This document shows, in pieces, positions 21,923 through 30,920 of a DNA stretch of 43,694 nt; position 1 is the stretch's first letter; every line of letters starts with the position of its first letter. Source of the stretch: Bacteroidales bacterium (GTDB taxonomy: Bacteria; Bacteroidota; Bacteroidia; Bacteroidales; UBA932); NCBI GenBank assembly GCA_017551425.1, contig JAFZLQ010000059.1, forward strand, positions 1 through 43,694. The letters are read 5' to 3'. The notes beneath the pieces are model-generated. The model saw only the letters and a program-made list of their open reading frames with translations, was not told the DNA's origin and ran no database searches. Position numbers and translations under genes: made by a program.

Positions 21923-22777
21923 TCAATTCCTCGGATGGTGCTTCAGCACCTCTGCCTGCCAGGTGTGCGAATCTATGTGCGTGTAGATTTCCGTGGTGAG
22001 CACGCTCTCGTGCCCGAGCATTTCCTGGACTATGCGGAGGTCGGCCCCGTTCTCCACCATATGGGTGGCGAAGGTATGGCGGAATGTGTGCGGAGAGATC
22101 GACTTGCGCACTCCCGCCTCAAGGGCTCGGCGCTTGACCATATTGAACACGGAAACACGGCTCAGGTCCTTGCCGAAGCGGTTCAGGAAAACATAGTCCT
22201 CATATCCGGGGGCAGGCTCCGGGCGCACGGAAAGCCATTCGTCCAGGGCATCCAGGGCCGGACGGCCTATGGGTACCAGGCGCTCTTTGTCTCCCTTGCC
22301 TATTATCCGCACGAAGCCCCTGTCCGCATCAATGGCAGACAGCCGCAGGCCGCAGGCCTCCGAAACCCTGAGGCCGCAGCCGTACAGGACTTCAAGGATA
22401 GCACGGTCGCGCACGCCGGTTGCGGAACCGAGCGGAACGCCCTCCAATATGGCCGTAACTTCCTCTACGGAAAGCACTTCCGGCAGATACCGGCCGAGTT
22501 TGGGAGCGTCCACCCTGTCGCAGGGATTGTCTTTGCGCTCCCCCTCCAGGATGAGATAATCGAAATAGCAGCGCAGGGCGCTCAGGGCATGCGCCTGGCT
22601 GCGTTTGCTCAGGCTCCCTGCGCGGCCGGCAAGATATGCGGATACGTCGTCTGACGTGCAGGCCGAAGGGTCTGCGCCGAGATACTCGAGGAAAGAGGAC
22701 ACCTCCGCGCTGTATGAAGCCACGGTATTGGGCGACAGGCGGCGCTCTATGGAGAGATGGTAGGCAAAGCGGTCCAC
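21923..22777 (-). CDS. xerD: XerD-type tyrosine recombinase
   Basis: The protein has an N-terminal SAM-like domain (FAYHLSIERRLSPNTVASYSAEVSSFLEYL) and a catalytic domain with Arg in YGCGLRVSEACGL, KGDKERLVP, SPHTFRHTFATHMVENGADLRIVQEMLGH and the nucleophile Tyr in TTEIYTHID. It fits XerD/XerC, which resolve chromosome dimers at dif. I propose the GTG at 22777 (284 residues), since the preceding in-frame TTG lies inside the TATTTTTG promoter box. It has no integrase neighbours or att-like repeats, so a housekeeping role is favoured over phage. Confidence 0.9.
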   Translation of the reverse strand: MDRFAYHLSIERRLSPNTVASYSAEVSSFLEYLGADPSACTSDDVSAYLAGRAGSLSKRSQAHALSALRCYFDYLILEGERKDNPCDRVDAPKLGRYLPEVLSVEEVTAILEGVPLGSATGVRDRAILEVLYGCGLRVSEACGLRLSAIDADRGFVRIIGKGDKERLVPIGRPALDALDEWLSVRPEPAPGYEDYVFLNRFGKDLSRVSVFNMVKRRALEAGVRKSISPHTFRHTFATHMVENGADLRIVQEMLGHESVLTTEIYTHIDSHTWQAEVLKHHPRN

Positions 22778-22780
22778 ACA

Positions 22781-22788
22781 CAAAAATA
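22781..22788 (-). promoter_or_regulatory. -7 promoter box of xerD
   Basis: On the minus strand this reads TATTTTTG, only 3 bases before the proposed GTG start at 22777. It is back to back with the divergent C11 peptidase promoter. Confidence 0.5.
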
Positions 22789-22800
22789 AAAAAAACTTCT

Positions 22801-22808
22801 TATCTTTG
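22801..22808 (+). promoter_or_regulatory. -7 promoter box of the C11 peptidase gene
   Basis: TATCTTTG, 10 bases before the ATG at 22819. It is 12 bases from the xerD box, so the two divergent promoters share their upstream A-rich DNA. Confidence 0.6.
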
Positions 22809-22818
22809 CACTCTTATT

Positions 22819-24006
22819 ATGAAGAAGTTGCTCTTTGCCCTGGCGGCAACCATAATACTCGCATCCTGCACCGATTTCGGCGCGGATACTCTCCCGCTGC
22901 ACCGCGTCACAATCATGTACGCGGCGTCTTTCAACAGCCTCAGCTCGGAGATTGCGACAGACATAGACGAGATCTGCGCAAGCGGCCTTCCCTCACGCCA
23001 GAGCGGCGACGTCTTCCTCGTCTATTCACACATGCCCTGGAAATACGGATACTACAGCGTTCCCACCGAGCCCGTCCTTTTCCGCGCATGGGCAGACCCC
23101 GACGGCACCACCCACAGGGATACTCTCATCACCTATCCCAGCTCAGACGTGAGCTCCTCCCCGGGAGTGATGCGCAAGGTGCTGTCCGACGTCAAGGAGC
23201 TCTTCCCCGCTCCCCATTACGGCATGGTGGTTTCTTCCCACGGACTGGGGTGGATTCCCAGGGATTACCACGAGAACTTCGGTTTCGTCTTCGACAGCTT
23301 CTCCACCGGCGCTGCCGGCACCAAGGAGTTCTGCATAGAGAACGTCGATGGCTCCGGCATCAACATAAACGAGCTGCCCGACGCCCTTCCCATGTACTTC
23401 GACTTCATCATAATGGACGCCTGCCTTATGGGAGGCATAGAGACTGCGTGGGAAATAAAGGACCGTTGCAGGTATCTCATGTTCTCCCCCACGGAGATCC
23501 TCAGCAACGGCATGGTTTACGACAACATGGCAAAATCGCTCACCAACATGGTGAACCCGGACGTCAAAAGCATAGCCAAAGAGTACTTCGACTATTACCA
23601 GTCGATGCCGGGAGTGTACCAGTCGGCCACCATCACCCTGCTTGACTGCACCAGGCTGCAGCCGCTGGCCGACGTATGCCGCAAGCTTGTAAGCATATAC
23701 CGGGACGCCATCAACGGCACCAATTCCGGCAAGGTCCAGGCTTACTTCTACAACAACCTTCACTGGTTCTTCGACCTCAGGGACATTTTCGTGCAGGCCG
23801 GGGCCACGGAAGAAGAGATTGCGGAGCTTGACGATGCCCTGAATTACGCGATACTCTATACTGCATGTACTGAGTGGTTCCTTTCCGAGCTCAGGCTGGA
23901 AAGGGTATGCGGCCTGAGCATGTACAAGCCGTACGCCAATCTTTACGAGCTGAACGACTTCTACAGCACCCTCTCCTGGAACAAGGAAATTGGACTCCTG
24001 CCATGA
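22819..24006 (+). CDS. Clostripain-like (C11) cysteine peptidase lipoprotein
   Basis: The 395-residue protein has a lipoprotein signal (MKKLLFALAATIILASC, Cys17) and the clan CD dyad: His141 in VVSSHGLGW and Cys202 in IIMDACLMGGIETAWE, which define the C11 clostripain family, Arg- or Lys-specific peptidases. It is predicted to act in the periplasm or on the surface. The overlap of its stop with the folD start (ATGA at 24003-24006) couples a secreted protease to a folate enzyme, with no obvious functional link. There is no extended propeptide. Confidence 0.85.
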   Translation: MKKLLFALAATIILASCTDFGADTLPLHRVTIMYAASFNSLSSEIATDIDEICASGLPSRQSGDVFLVYSHMPWKYGYYSVPTEPVLFRAWADPDGTTHRDTLITYPSSDVSSSPGVMRKVLSDVKELFPAPHYGMVVSSHGLGWIPRDYHENFGFVFDSFSTGAAGTKEFCIENVDGSGININELPDALPMYFDFIIMDACLMGGIETAWEIKDRCRYLMFSPTEILSNGMVYDNMAKSLTNMVNPDVKSIAKEYFDYYQSMPGVYQSATITLLDCTRLQPLADVCRKLVSIYRDAINGTNSGKVQAYFYNNLHWFFDLRDIFVQAGATEEEIAELDDALNYAILYTACTEWFLSELRLERVCGLSMYKPYANLYELNDFYSTLSWNKEIGLLP

Positions 24007-24860
24007 TAATAGACGGAACAGCTCTGGCACAGGGAATCAAGGAATCCCTGAGGGAACGCGCCGCCGCACTGAGCGGGCGCGCAGGACGCCGTCCGTGCCT
24101 TGCAGTCGTCCTGGTGGGAGACAACCCCGCCAGCCGCACTTACGTACGTTCCAAGATCAAGGCAGCCGCTTTCGTGGGAATAGAAGGCCGCGAGGTTGAA
24201 TTTCCCGCAACGGTCAGCGAGGAAGAACTCCTTAAAGCCGTCGCCGCCCTCGACGCAGACCCGCTCGTGGACGGCATCCTGGTGCAGCTTCCCCTTCCGC
24301 ATCAAATCAACCCGGACCGAGTACTGGATGTCATCAGCCCGGAAAAAGACGTTGACGGTTTCCACCCGCAGAACGTCGCAGCGCTCCAGCTGGGCCGCCC
24401 GTGCACCGTCCCCTGCACCCCCAAGGGCATCATACGCCTGATAGAGAGCACAGGAACGGACATCGACGGCAAGTTCGCCGTGGTCGTAGGCCGCAGCAAC
24501 ATAGTGGGCAAGCCTCTCGCCAAGCTCCTGCTGGACCGCAACGCCACCGTTGCAATCGCCCATTCCCACACCCCGTGCCTGGCGGAACTCACACGCAGGG
24601 CGGACATCCTTGTAGTAGCCACCGGACATGCAGGGCTCATAGACGGCTACATGGTAAAACCGGGAGCCATAGTCATAGACGTGGGAATCACCCGCATGCC
24701 GGACAAGAGCATACGGGGCGACGTGGATTTTGACTCTGCCAGCAGGTATGCAGGCTTCATCACCCCCATGCCCGGAGGCGTAGGGCCCATGACCGTTGCC
24801 ATGCTGATGGAGAACACCCTCGAATGCTTCGAGAAGCGAGTGGTCAACGCTTCCCTCTGA
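24003..24860 (+). CDS. folD: Bifunctional methylenetetrahydrofolate dehydrogenase/cyclohydrolase FolD
   Basis: The 285-residue protein matches FolD: catalytic region SRTYVRSKIKAAAFVGIE with Tyr and Lys, ILVQLPLPHQI, PEKDVDGFHPQN, CTPKGIIRLI, the NADP-binding VVVGRSNIVGKPLA and GYMVKPGAIVIDVGI, and the closing PMPGGVGPMTVAMLMENT. It interconverts 5,10-methylene- and 10-formyl-tetrahydrofolate in the cytoplasm. I take the ATG at 24003, overlapping the C11 peptidase stop. Its 3' end overlaps the convergent DegT gene by 17 bases. Confidence 0.97.
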   Translation: MIIDGTALAQGIKESLRERAAALSGRAGRRPCLAVVLVGDNPASRTYVRSKIKAAAFVGIEGREVEFPATVSEEELLKAVAALDADPLVDGILVQLPLPHQINPDRVLDVISPEKDVDGFHPQNVAALQLGRPCTVPCTPKGIIRLIESTGTDIDGKFAVVVGRSNIVGKPLAKLLLDRNATVAIAHSHTPCLAELTRRADILVVATGHAGLIDGYMVKPGAIVIDVGITRMPDKSIRGDVDFDSASRYAGFITPMPGGVGPMTVAMLMENTLECFEKRVVNASL

Positions 24861-25926
24861 CAATCAAACAGATACGTTCAACTTCCTCTTCCGGCAGCTC
24901 CGGATAAAGGGGAAGGGCTAGAACCCGCTCCGATAGGTTTCGGGCTACGGGTACGCAGGCCGGCAGCTTCCTGTAGGGGGCGGCGTCGCAGACGAGCGGC
25001 CAGAAGTATTTGCGCGCCTTGACTCCGGAGGCCTCCAGGGCATCAGACACGGCGTCGCGCCTGCGGCGGTCCTCAAACAGTACCGGCATATAGGAATGGT
25101 TTGACTCAGCCCCCTCACGCAGGCTGAAATATGAAACCGAATCGCCGAGAAGGCTGCGGTAGAGCCCGGCTAGCCGCTCCCGGGCCCGGAGAGCCTCGTC
25201 GATATGCCTGAGGTTGCATATGCCCATGGCACAGCGCAGCTCGTCCAGTTTAGCATTTCCCCCGGCAGAGGCACAGGTTTCCGTATCCCGTATGCCGAAG
25301 TTCTTCTCGTCGTCAAGCGCCTGCCCCCGTGAAGGGTCGGACCAGCAGACGGCCCCGCCCTCCACGGTGCTGAACACCTTCGTGGCGTGGAAGCTGAGCA
25401 CCGACGCATCGCCACGGCAAACCACAGGATCGCCCTTGTAGCGCACTCCGAAGGCATGTGCGGCGTCGTATATCACCCTGAGCCCATGCCGACGGGCCAC
25501 GTCCTCTATGGCATCGGCGTCGCACACGTTGCCGTAAACATGCACCGGGAGGACGGCTGAGGTGCGGCCGTCCGCCAGTTCTTCCAGTCGCTGCGGGTCA
25601 AGGGTGCCGTCCGTGGGCAGCACGTCGCAGAAGACGGGCTCGAAGCCCAGCCGGGATATGGCATGCACCGTGGAGGCGAAGGTAAATGGGGTGGTTATTA
25701 TCCTGCTGCCCGCCGGCAGGCCCATCACCCTCAGCGCGGCCTCCAGGGCCAGGTGCCCGTGCGAGAAGAGCGTGAGGCCGTCGCAACCCAGCCATGCCTT
25801 GAGCCCCGCCTCGAAGCGTTCGTGCATTGGGCCCATGTTGGTGAGGATATGGCTGTCCCAGAGCGGACGTATCTGTTCGCAGAACTCCTCGAAGGGAGGC
25901 ATGGACGTGCGTGTGACTTTTATCAT
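24844..25926 (-). CDS. DegT/DnrJ/EryC1-family PLP aminotransferase
   Basis: The 360-residue protein has the DegT sugar aminotransferase layout: an N-terminal LTNMGPMHERFEAGL motif, IYDAAHAFG with PLP-contacting Asp154, and the Schiff-base Lys183 in SFHATKVFSTVEGGAV. Family members transaminate keto-sugar nucleotides, as in VioA-like enzymes making 4-amino-4,6-dideoxysugars; the exact substrate cannot be read. It is the last gene of the 12-gene operon from 36337 and overlaps the GT2 gene by 4 bases. Its partner genes suggest an amino sugar, or a keto substrate from the neighbouring enzymes. Confidence 0.88.
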   Translation of the reverse strand: MIKVTRTSMPPFEEFCEQIRPLWDSHILTNMGPMHERFEAGLKAWLGCDGLTLFSHGHLALEAALRVMGLPAGSRIITTPFTFASTVHAISRLGFEPVFCDVLPTDGTLDPQRLEELADGRTSAVLPVHVYGNVCDADAIEDVARRHGLRVIYDAAHAFGVRYKGDPVVCRGDASVLSFHATKVFSTVEGGAVCWSDPSRGQALDDEKNFGIRDTETCASAGGNAKLDELRCAMGICNLRHIDEALRARERLAGLYRSLLGDSVSYFSLREGAESNHSYMPVLFEDRRRRDAVSDALEASGVKARKYFWPLVCDAAPYRKLPACVPVARNLSERVLALPLYPELPEEEVERICLIVRGKR

Positions 25927-26831
25927 AGGCGATACAGCAGGTTCATCCAGAGTTTGTGCAGGTTGCGGCGGATCTGGTATAAGGTGACTGGGAGATTGCG
26001 CGGGGCGAGCATGCGGAGTATCTGCCCGGAGGCCGCCATATCGTCTGAATCGTACAGGCTGATACGGCGCTCGATAACGGCGGAATACCTGCCGCCCGTG
26101 TAGCTGTCAAGAGCGCGTAACATGTTGCGTATCAGCACCCTGTACGCAGAATGGGCAGCCCCGTGATGGCGTCTGGTCCAGGAGCCCGGAAGGCCCTGCC
26201 TGTACACCGCCATGCATTTGCCCAGGTACACCATGCCGCCGCGCAGCGAGCCTTGGATCTGAAGGGCGAAGTCGTTGTAAAGGGCCTCACGCATAGGCGT
26301 CTGGAGCATGTAGGCATCGCGTCTGCAGAGCAGCGAGCAGGTGACTACATATCCCCCGCCGCCAATGATCACCTTTTCCACCGGAATAAGCGTGTCCCGC
26401 CTGTACGGGGCATCGTATATCACGCTGCCGTCCGGGCGTTCGCGCCGTGCCGCGCAGGCGCAGATGTCCGCATCCGGATGCTTCTCAAGAGCCTCAACCT
26501 GCAGGCGCAGCTTGTCCGGAGAACTCCAGTAGTCGTCGCCCTCGCAAAGTGCCACGAACTCGCCCCTGATGTAAGGATAAAGGATCTCGCGCGATATCAC
26601 CACTCCCTCTGAAAGACGGTTCCGGGGCGCGTAGAAGCCATATATCATCTCCGGGTACCGGGATTCGTACTCACGGATGATGTCTGCGGTGCCGTCTGTG
26701 GACGCGTCGTCGTGCACCAGCACCTCGACGGGCCAGGGAGTGCGCTGGCTTACGAAGCTCTCCAGTGCATCCCGTATCCACTTTTCGTGGTTGTACGCCA
26801 GGCATATCACAGTTACCTTTACCTCACTCAT
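25923..26831 (-). CDS. Family 2 glycosyltransferase
   Basis: From the ATG at 26831 the 302 residues form a GT-A fold GT2 enzyme: KVTVICLAYNHEKWIRDALESFVSQ, VLVHDDASTDGT, and the metal/sugar-nucleotide motif CEGDDYW. It has no multi-span membrane domain, so it is probably soluble or peripherally bound. It overlaps WbqC by 8 bases and the DegT gene by 4, in the middle of a tightly coupled cassette. It would transfer an activated sugar to a product of the cassette, which is inference; the acceptor is unknown. Confidence 0.9.
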   Translation of the reverse strand: MSEVKVTVICLAYNHEKWIRDALESFVSQRTPWPVEVLVHDDASTDGTADIIREYESRYPEMIYGFYAPRNRLSEGVVISREILYPYIRGEFVALCEGDDYWSSPDKLRLQVEALEKHPDADICACAARRERPDGSVIYDAPYRRDTLIPVEKVIIGGGGYVVTCSLLCRRDAYMLQTPMREALYNDFALQIQGSLRGGMVYLGKCMAVYRQGLPGSWTRRHHGAAHSAYRVLIRNMLRALDSYTGGRYSAVIERRISLYDSDDMAASGQILRMLAPRNLPVTLYQIRRNLHKLWMNLLYRL

Positions 26832-27522
26832 ACAGGAAACTGCGTTGGTCCAGCATGTCCCGCAACTGCTCACGGGGCACGTACATTATTGCGTCGATTA
26901 CGGAGAGGCCCTGCACCGGAACGCCGTCGTGCTGCCTGTACGGCGGGATGTCGGAGTGGAGGAAATCCAGCCTGATGCCGCGGGCGCGGAACTTATCGGG
27001 GCTGTACAGGCGGGTGCCGCCGATGGCGTTCACATAGCGGTCGGCGCCGAAGTGCCTGCAGAAATGATAGATGCGCTCGTCGAAGTGAAGATCGCTGTTG
27101 CCTGGCACGTCGGAGGTGAATGCCAGGGGCGTGGAAATATACAGATAGTCGCACACCTGTCTTATGGAGTGCGTAAGGAAATCATTGAGGTTGAGCGAAT
27201 CACAACCGAAAATGCGCTCCGCCAGGGCATAGCCCCCGTTGAAGCAGGGAGCCTTGTGGTAAGCCATCTCCAGCGTGCGCAGCTTGTCCTGCCGATTGAG
27301 CGGAAGCAGGCGCGTATCCCGTATGAGCCGGTGGCAGCTCTGGTCTTCCACCTCTATCCGGAAGTACTGCACCCGTCCGTTAACCATAATGAAGTTGCGC
27401 GGAATCCATGACATCTTCATGAACGCATAGTCGTCGCCGACCAGGAAGAGGTCCGCGCAGTCGATCAGCTGCCAGTAAGGCAGATACGGCAGGAAGTACG
27501 GCTGGTTGGCGCTGATGGTCAT
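26824..27522 (-). CDS. WbqC-family protein
   Basis: The 232-residue protein fits the WbqC-like family: the opening ISANQPYFLPYLPYWQLIDCADLFLVGDDYAFMKMSWIPRN, the central W/F-rich core, FDERIYHFCRHFGADRYVNAIGG and the closing YSPDKFRARGIRLDFL. Members occur in O-antigen and other surface-glycan or natural-product loci; their chemistry is poorly defined. It overlaps the ATP-grasp-like gene by 4 bases and the GT2 gene by 8, implying a common pathway. Confidence 0.88.
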   Translation of the reverse strand: MTISANQPYFLPYLPYWQLIDCADLFLVGDDYAFMKMSWIPRNFIMVNGRVQYFRIEVEDQSCHRLIRDTRLLPLNRQDKLRTLEMAYHKAPCFNGGYALAERIFGCDSLNLNDFLTHSIRQVCDYLYISTPLAFTSDVPGNSDLHFDERIYHFCRHFGADRYVNAIGGTRLYSPDKFRARGIRLDFLHSDIPPYRQHDGVPVQGLSVIDAIMYVPREQLRDMLDQRSFLYE

Positions 27523-28673
27523 AGGACGTCGCAGTAAGGTATGAGTTCCGGCGACGCGCTGTGTATCATCGCGGCCTTGCGGTCGTCTCCCACGTTGGTG
27601 ACGGGAAGGCTGGAGAAGCGGAACAGTCCGGAGTCGTAGTATTCGTCGTCAACGCAGAGCATCATGCCGCAGAGGTAATCCCGGTACGGGGTGCCCTCCC
27701 ATTCCGTAGGGAAGCTCCTCTGGGGGATAAACGGCTGGATTATATAGCCTTGCGGCTTGCGCAGGAGACGGCGCCACTCGGCTTTGGAAGTCAGGACTCC
27801 GGCATGCACGCCCTCGCTCTTTCCCAGCCGGCATGGCTTGATTATGTAGTCGTCCTTATGGGCCAGGGCGTCTTCCAGGCGGTCTTCGAGCGCATAGGTA
27901 GGGATGGCGTGCTCACGCAGGAATGCAGTCTCTTCAGCAGTGAGGCATTCTCGCGTGAACGCATCGTCGAACCAGAGCTGCATGAAGCGCTTGTCGTGCA
28001 CAAGGAAGACGTTGCGCATGTCGCTTATGATGCCCCTGTCCATCATCGCCTGCAGGGTATCGTCGCCCATGGCCATGATGTCTTTCTGGTTGAGGGCGCT
28101 TATGAGGGTGCATTCAGGCAGGTCCCATTCCTCCCGCCTGCGCTCCACCTCTTCCGCTTCCAGAAGGAAGAAATCAATGTCGTGCGCCTCGTAAAAGCGT
28201 CTGTAAAGGCGAATCTCGCTTGTGCGGTCAGAACTCTTGAATACGTACATCCGTGGCCTTCCGGCTGCAAGCGCGAGCATCTTGTCCATGAGTTCGGGAT
28301 AGCGGTCGCTGCATTCCGCGCCGGGGAAGCCTTTCAGGAAATCCTGCGCCCACGCCCTTGCGAACCAGGACAGGAAGATGCCGTGGCCGAAGAAACGGGA
28401 GGTTATTTCGCAGAGGCGGAGCGAGCCGTCCGTGGCGGCGAGGTAGTCCGGGCGCCAGGTGCCGAGGCGCAGGGGATGCCGGGCCTGTTCCTGCAGGATA
28501 GCGGTTTCGCGCACGCCCAGGGGCAGCCAGCGGGACCAGTCGCCGGCGAAGTGGCGGCAGCATTTTACCAGTATGGCATGCAGGCGCCGAAGTTCGTCGC
28601 GCCGCTGCGGGGTGATCAGCACGGGACGCGGATGATACCAACGGTAGTAGTATGAAGCCAGGTCGCTAAACAT
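27519..28673 (-). CDS. ATP-grasp-like ligase (tentative)
   Basis: I start at the ATG at 28673, which overlaps the radical SAM stop by 8 bases, giving 384 residues. Segments YIIKPCRLGKSEGVHAG (276-292) and YIIQPFIPQ (310-318) resemble the ATP-binding strand and loop of ATP-grasp enzymes, and CEITSRFFGHG (88-98) plus NQKDIMAMGDD may be a substrate domain, as in the circularly permuted glutathionylspermidine-synthase group. ATP-grasp ligases join a carboxylate to an amine through acyl phosphate. The exact family is uncertain. It lies between a radical SAM enzyme and WbqC. Confidence 0.62.
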   Translation of the reverse strand: MFSDLASYYYRWYHPRPVLITPQRRDELRRLHAILVKCCRHFAGDWSRWLPLGVRETAILQEQARHPLRLGTWRPDYLAATDGSLRLCEITSRFFGHGIFLSWFARAWAQDFLKGFPGAECSDRYPELMDKMLALAAGRPRMYVFKSSDRTSEIRLYRRFYEAHDIDFFLLEAEEVERRREEWDLPECTLISALNQKDIMAMGDDTLQAMMDRGIISDMRNVFLVHDKRFMQLWFDDAFTRECLTAEETAFLREHAIPTYALEDRLEDALAHKDDYIIKPCRLGKSEGVHAGVLTSKAEWRRLLRKPQGYIIQPFIPQRSFPTEWEGTPYRDYLCGMMLCVDDEYYDSGLFRFSSLPVTNVGDDRKAAMIHSASPELIPYCDVL

Positions 28674-29883
28674 CGAAGAGACGCCTCTGGTATCCAAGGC
28701 ACTGGAAGCCGTTACGGTTTACGAGGGGGATGCTTTCTTCGCTGATTCCCAGCTGCTTGCGCACCCAGTAGCAGATGCTTATGCTCATGCCGAGGGCATC
28801 GGTACAGTCTGTCATGCGTTTGATGGCGTCAACGCTCAGGGCCCTGTCCGGAGCCGTGCGGCCGCGCTGCTTGAGGTGATCCGAGTTGGACGGGCTGAGG
28901 TAGGCCTCATAGAGTTCGCGCTCCAGGTCTTTGCTGAAATACCCCAGATACTGCCCTAGCATGGCGAGGTTCTCCATGCATGCGGTAAGGAATTCCGGCT
29001 TGTAGTTGATGATGCCGGCGCCTTGCAGGGAGGCAAAGAAAGAGGCGATACGCTCTTCCGTAAGATACGGAATGACAATCGGTTGCACCAGTGCGGAATT
29101 GGACTGGACCCCGGCCTGCCGGCAGAGCCTGACCGCCTCGAGGCGCTCGCTGAGCGGCGCCGCATAAGGCTCCAGGATGTCCCGGAATGCGTCCGGCATG
29201 ACCGAGACGCTGGTATTGAACTGCATGCGCCCCTTCAGGCGGGCGAAAAGATCCAGGGCCGACACTCCGTTCCATTTGTACTGAAGGTGCCTGGCGCCAG
29301 CCTTGGAGGCGACGAAAAGCCGTGCCTTTGACTGGGGACAGCACTCGAAGTGTGCTATGAATTCCTCAAGTATGCGGTGGGCGATGCCGGTGAGCAGGGT
29401 GGCTTCCTGGAAAGCTTCCGTCTTGGGAGAAAAGTAGTAGTAATGGTTGGCGTTGTCGGAACCGGGGCCGTTGTAGCGCTCCAGCAACTCCCTCACGTAC
29501 AGATGGTAATTGTCGTAAGCTATGAGTTCCTGCCCGTGCACGCCGTCGGTCACCAGGCAGTACTGGCAGCCCACTCCGCAGCCCTTCACCGGGTTGATCT
29601 CGTATGTAAGCGCAGGGCAGCGGCCGGTGTAGTTGTGGATCTCCGGAGTGACGGCGGCAGGGTCGATGCTCTCGAGTTCGAAGTCCGTGGGCGGAAGAAG
29701 CGTGCGGCCCGACAGCTTCCGGGCGAGCATCTGCGATCCCCGCACAAGGCCCTCGACCGTTGCGTCGGAAGGCTCCACCTTTGCGCCTATGGCATGCAGA
29801 TAGGCGCGGTCGACTGTTGCAGGTTCAAAGCCGGGCAGGTTATATACCTGCGACTCGTGGCTGTAAAACGGCTCGTATTTCAT
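28666..29883 (-). CDS. Radical SAM enzyme of unknown specificity
   Basis: The 405-residue protein has a CxxxCxxC cluster motif, KGCGVGCQYCLV (Cys102, Cys106, Cys109), preceded by LTYEINPVKG, which is reminiscent of the spore-photoproduct-lyase-like branch. It would bind a [4Fe-4S] cluster and cleave S-adenosylmethionine to a 5'-deoxyadenosyl radical. No SPASM or B12-binding domain is evident; further cysteines (FECCPQ, TACMEN, TDCTDA) are scattered. I chose the ATG at 29883, 5 bases after aroG. It opens the non-shikimate part of the operon, whose first gene is a rubredoxin that could supply electrons. Confidence 0.85.
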   Translation of the reverse strand: MKYEPFYSHESQVYNLPGFEPATVDRAYLHAIGAKVEPSDATVEGLVRGSQMLARKLSGRTLLPPTDFELESIDPAAVTPEIHNYTGRCPALTYEINPVKGCGVGCQYCLVTDGVHGQELIAYDNYHLYVRELLERYNGPGSDNANHYYYFSPKTEAFQEATLLTGIAHRILEEFIAHFECCPQSKARLFVASKAGARHLQYKWNGVSALDLFARLKGRMQFNTSVSVMPDAFRDILEPYAAPLSERLEAVRLCRQAGVQSNSALVQPIVIPYLTEERIASFFASLQGAGIINYKPEFLTACMENLAMLGQYLGYFSKDLERELYEAYLSPSNSDHLKQRGRTAPDRALSVDAIKRMTDCTDALGMSISICYWVRKQLGISEESIPLVNRNGFQCLGYQRRLFDV

Positions 29884-29888
29884 GATAG

Positions 29889-30920
29889 CTACGGAACGAG
29901 ATTGGCAAGCTCGAGCACCAGGGTGCGGGTCTTCTCCCAGCCCAGGCAAGGGTCGGTAATGGACTTGCCGTACACATGTTCGCCGCTCGACTGGCAGCCG
30001 TCTTCTATGTAAGACTCTATCATCAGGCCCTTTACGAGCTTCCCTACGGTTTCGCATTCGCGGGCGCTGTGCAGCACTTCCTTGGCTATGCGTCCCTGCT
30101 CCTCGAAGCGTTTGCCGGAGTTGGAATGGTTGCAGTCGACCACCACTCCCGGATTTACGAATCCGCCCTCAGCATACAGGTCTGCCAGCAGGCGCAGCGT
30201 CTCGTAATGGTAGTTGGGATGCGATGTGCCGTGGTCATCCACATAACCCCTCAGGATGGCGTGGGCATAGGGATTGCCCGTGCTCTCCACATCCCAGTTG
30301 CGGTAGATGAAACTGTGCCCGTGCTGGGCGGCCCGAATGGAATTCATCATCACGCTGAGGTCTCCTCCGGTGGGATTCTTCATGCCCACGGGAATGTCCA
30401 GTCCGCTGGCCACCAGCCTGTGCTGCTGGTCCTCCACGCTCCTTGCGCCTACTGCCACGTAAGACAGCAGGTCAGACAGGAAGAGGTGATTCTCGGGGTA
30501 CAGCATCTCGTCGGCGCAGGAGAAACCGGTCTCCGTAAGGGCGCGCAGATGCAGCTTGCGTATGGATACGAGGCCTTTGAAAAGGTCCGGACTTGCGATG
30601 GGGTCCGGCTGGTGCAGCATACCCTTGTAGCCGGCGCCCGTCGTACGGGGTTTGTTGGTATAGATACGCGGAACGATTACGATGCGGTCCGCTACCTCCT
30701 CCTGGAGGGGGCGCAGGCGGGATATATAATCGATTACGGAATCCTCGCGGTCTGCGCTGCATGGGCCGATGACAAGGAGCAGTTTGTCCGACGTACCGTC
30801 CAGGACGGCACGGATTGCCTTGTCGTTGGCGGCCTTGCATGCGACGCCCTCTGCCGTGACGCCGTACATTCTCTTTAATTCCTGCGGGCTGAAGAGCTCG
30901 CGTTTGAAAATCATGTTCAT
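29889..30920 (-). CDS. aroG: 3-deoxy-7-phosphoheptulonate (DAHP) synthase, class I alpha
   Basis: The 343-residue protein matches the AroF/G/H type: LLVIGPCSADREDSVIDY, RIYTNKPRTTGAGYKGMLHQPDP, SVEDQQHRLVASGLDIPVGMKNPTGG, VDCNHSNSGKRFEEQ and MIESYIEDGCQ. It condenses phosphoenolpyruvate and erythrose-4-phosphate, the first committed step of the shikimate pathway. There is no fused chorismate mutase; that activity lies in PheA in the same operon. The start overlaps tyrA by 4 bases. It is followed after 5 bases by the radical SAM gene, which ties the pathway entry point to the uncharacterised cassette. Confidence 0.95.
   Translation of the reverse strand: MNMIFKRELFSPQELKRMYGVTAEGVACKAANDKAIRAVLDGTSDKLLLVIGPCSADREDSVIDYISRLRPLQEEVADRIVIVPRIYTNKPRTTGAGYKGMLHQPDPIASPDLFKGLVSIRKLHLRALTETGFSCADEMLYPENHLFLSDLLSYVAVGARSVEDQQHRLVASGLDIPVGMKNPTGGDLSVMMNSIRAAQHGHSFIYRNWDVESTGNPYAHAILRGYVDDHGTSHPNYHYETLRLLADLYAEGGFVNPGVVVDCNHSNSGKRFEEQGRIAKEVLHSARECETVGKLVKGLMIESYIEDGCQSSGEHVYGKSITDPCLGWEKTRTLVLELANLVP

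Noticed and set aside
21923..22777. Integrase of a prophage or genomic island
   Set aside because: Length and motifs fit XerD, and there are no phage genes, tRNA or direct att repeats around it.
27561..28655. A 364-residue open frame on the plus strand opposite the ATP-grasp-like gene
   Set aside because: No recognisable motif, and the opposite strand is in a tight operon with overlapping neighbours.
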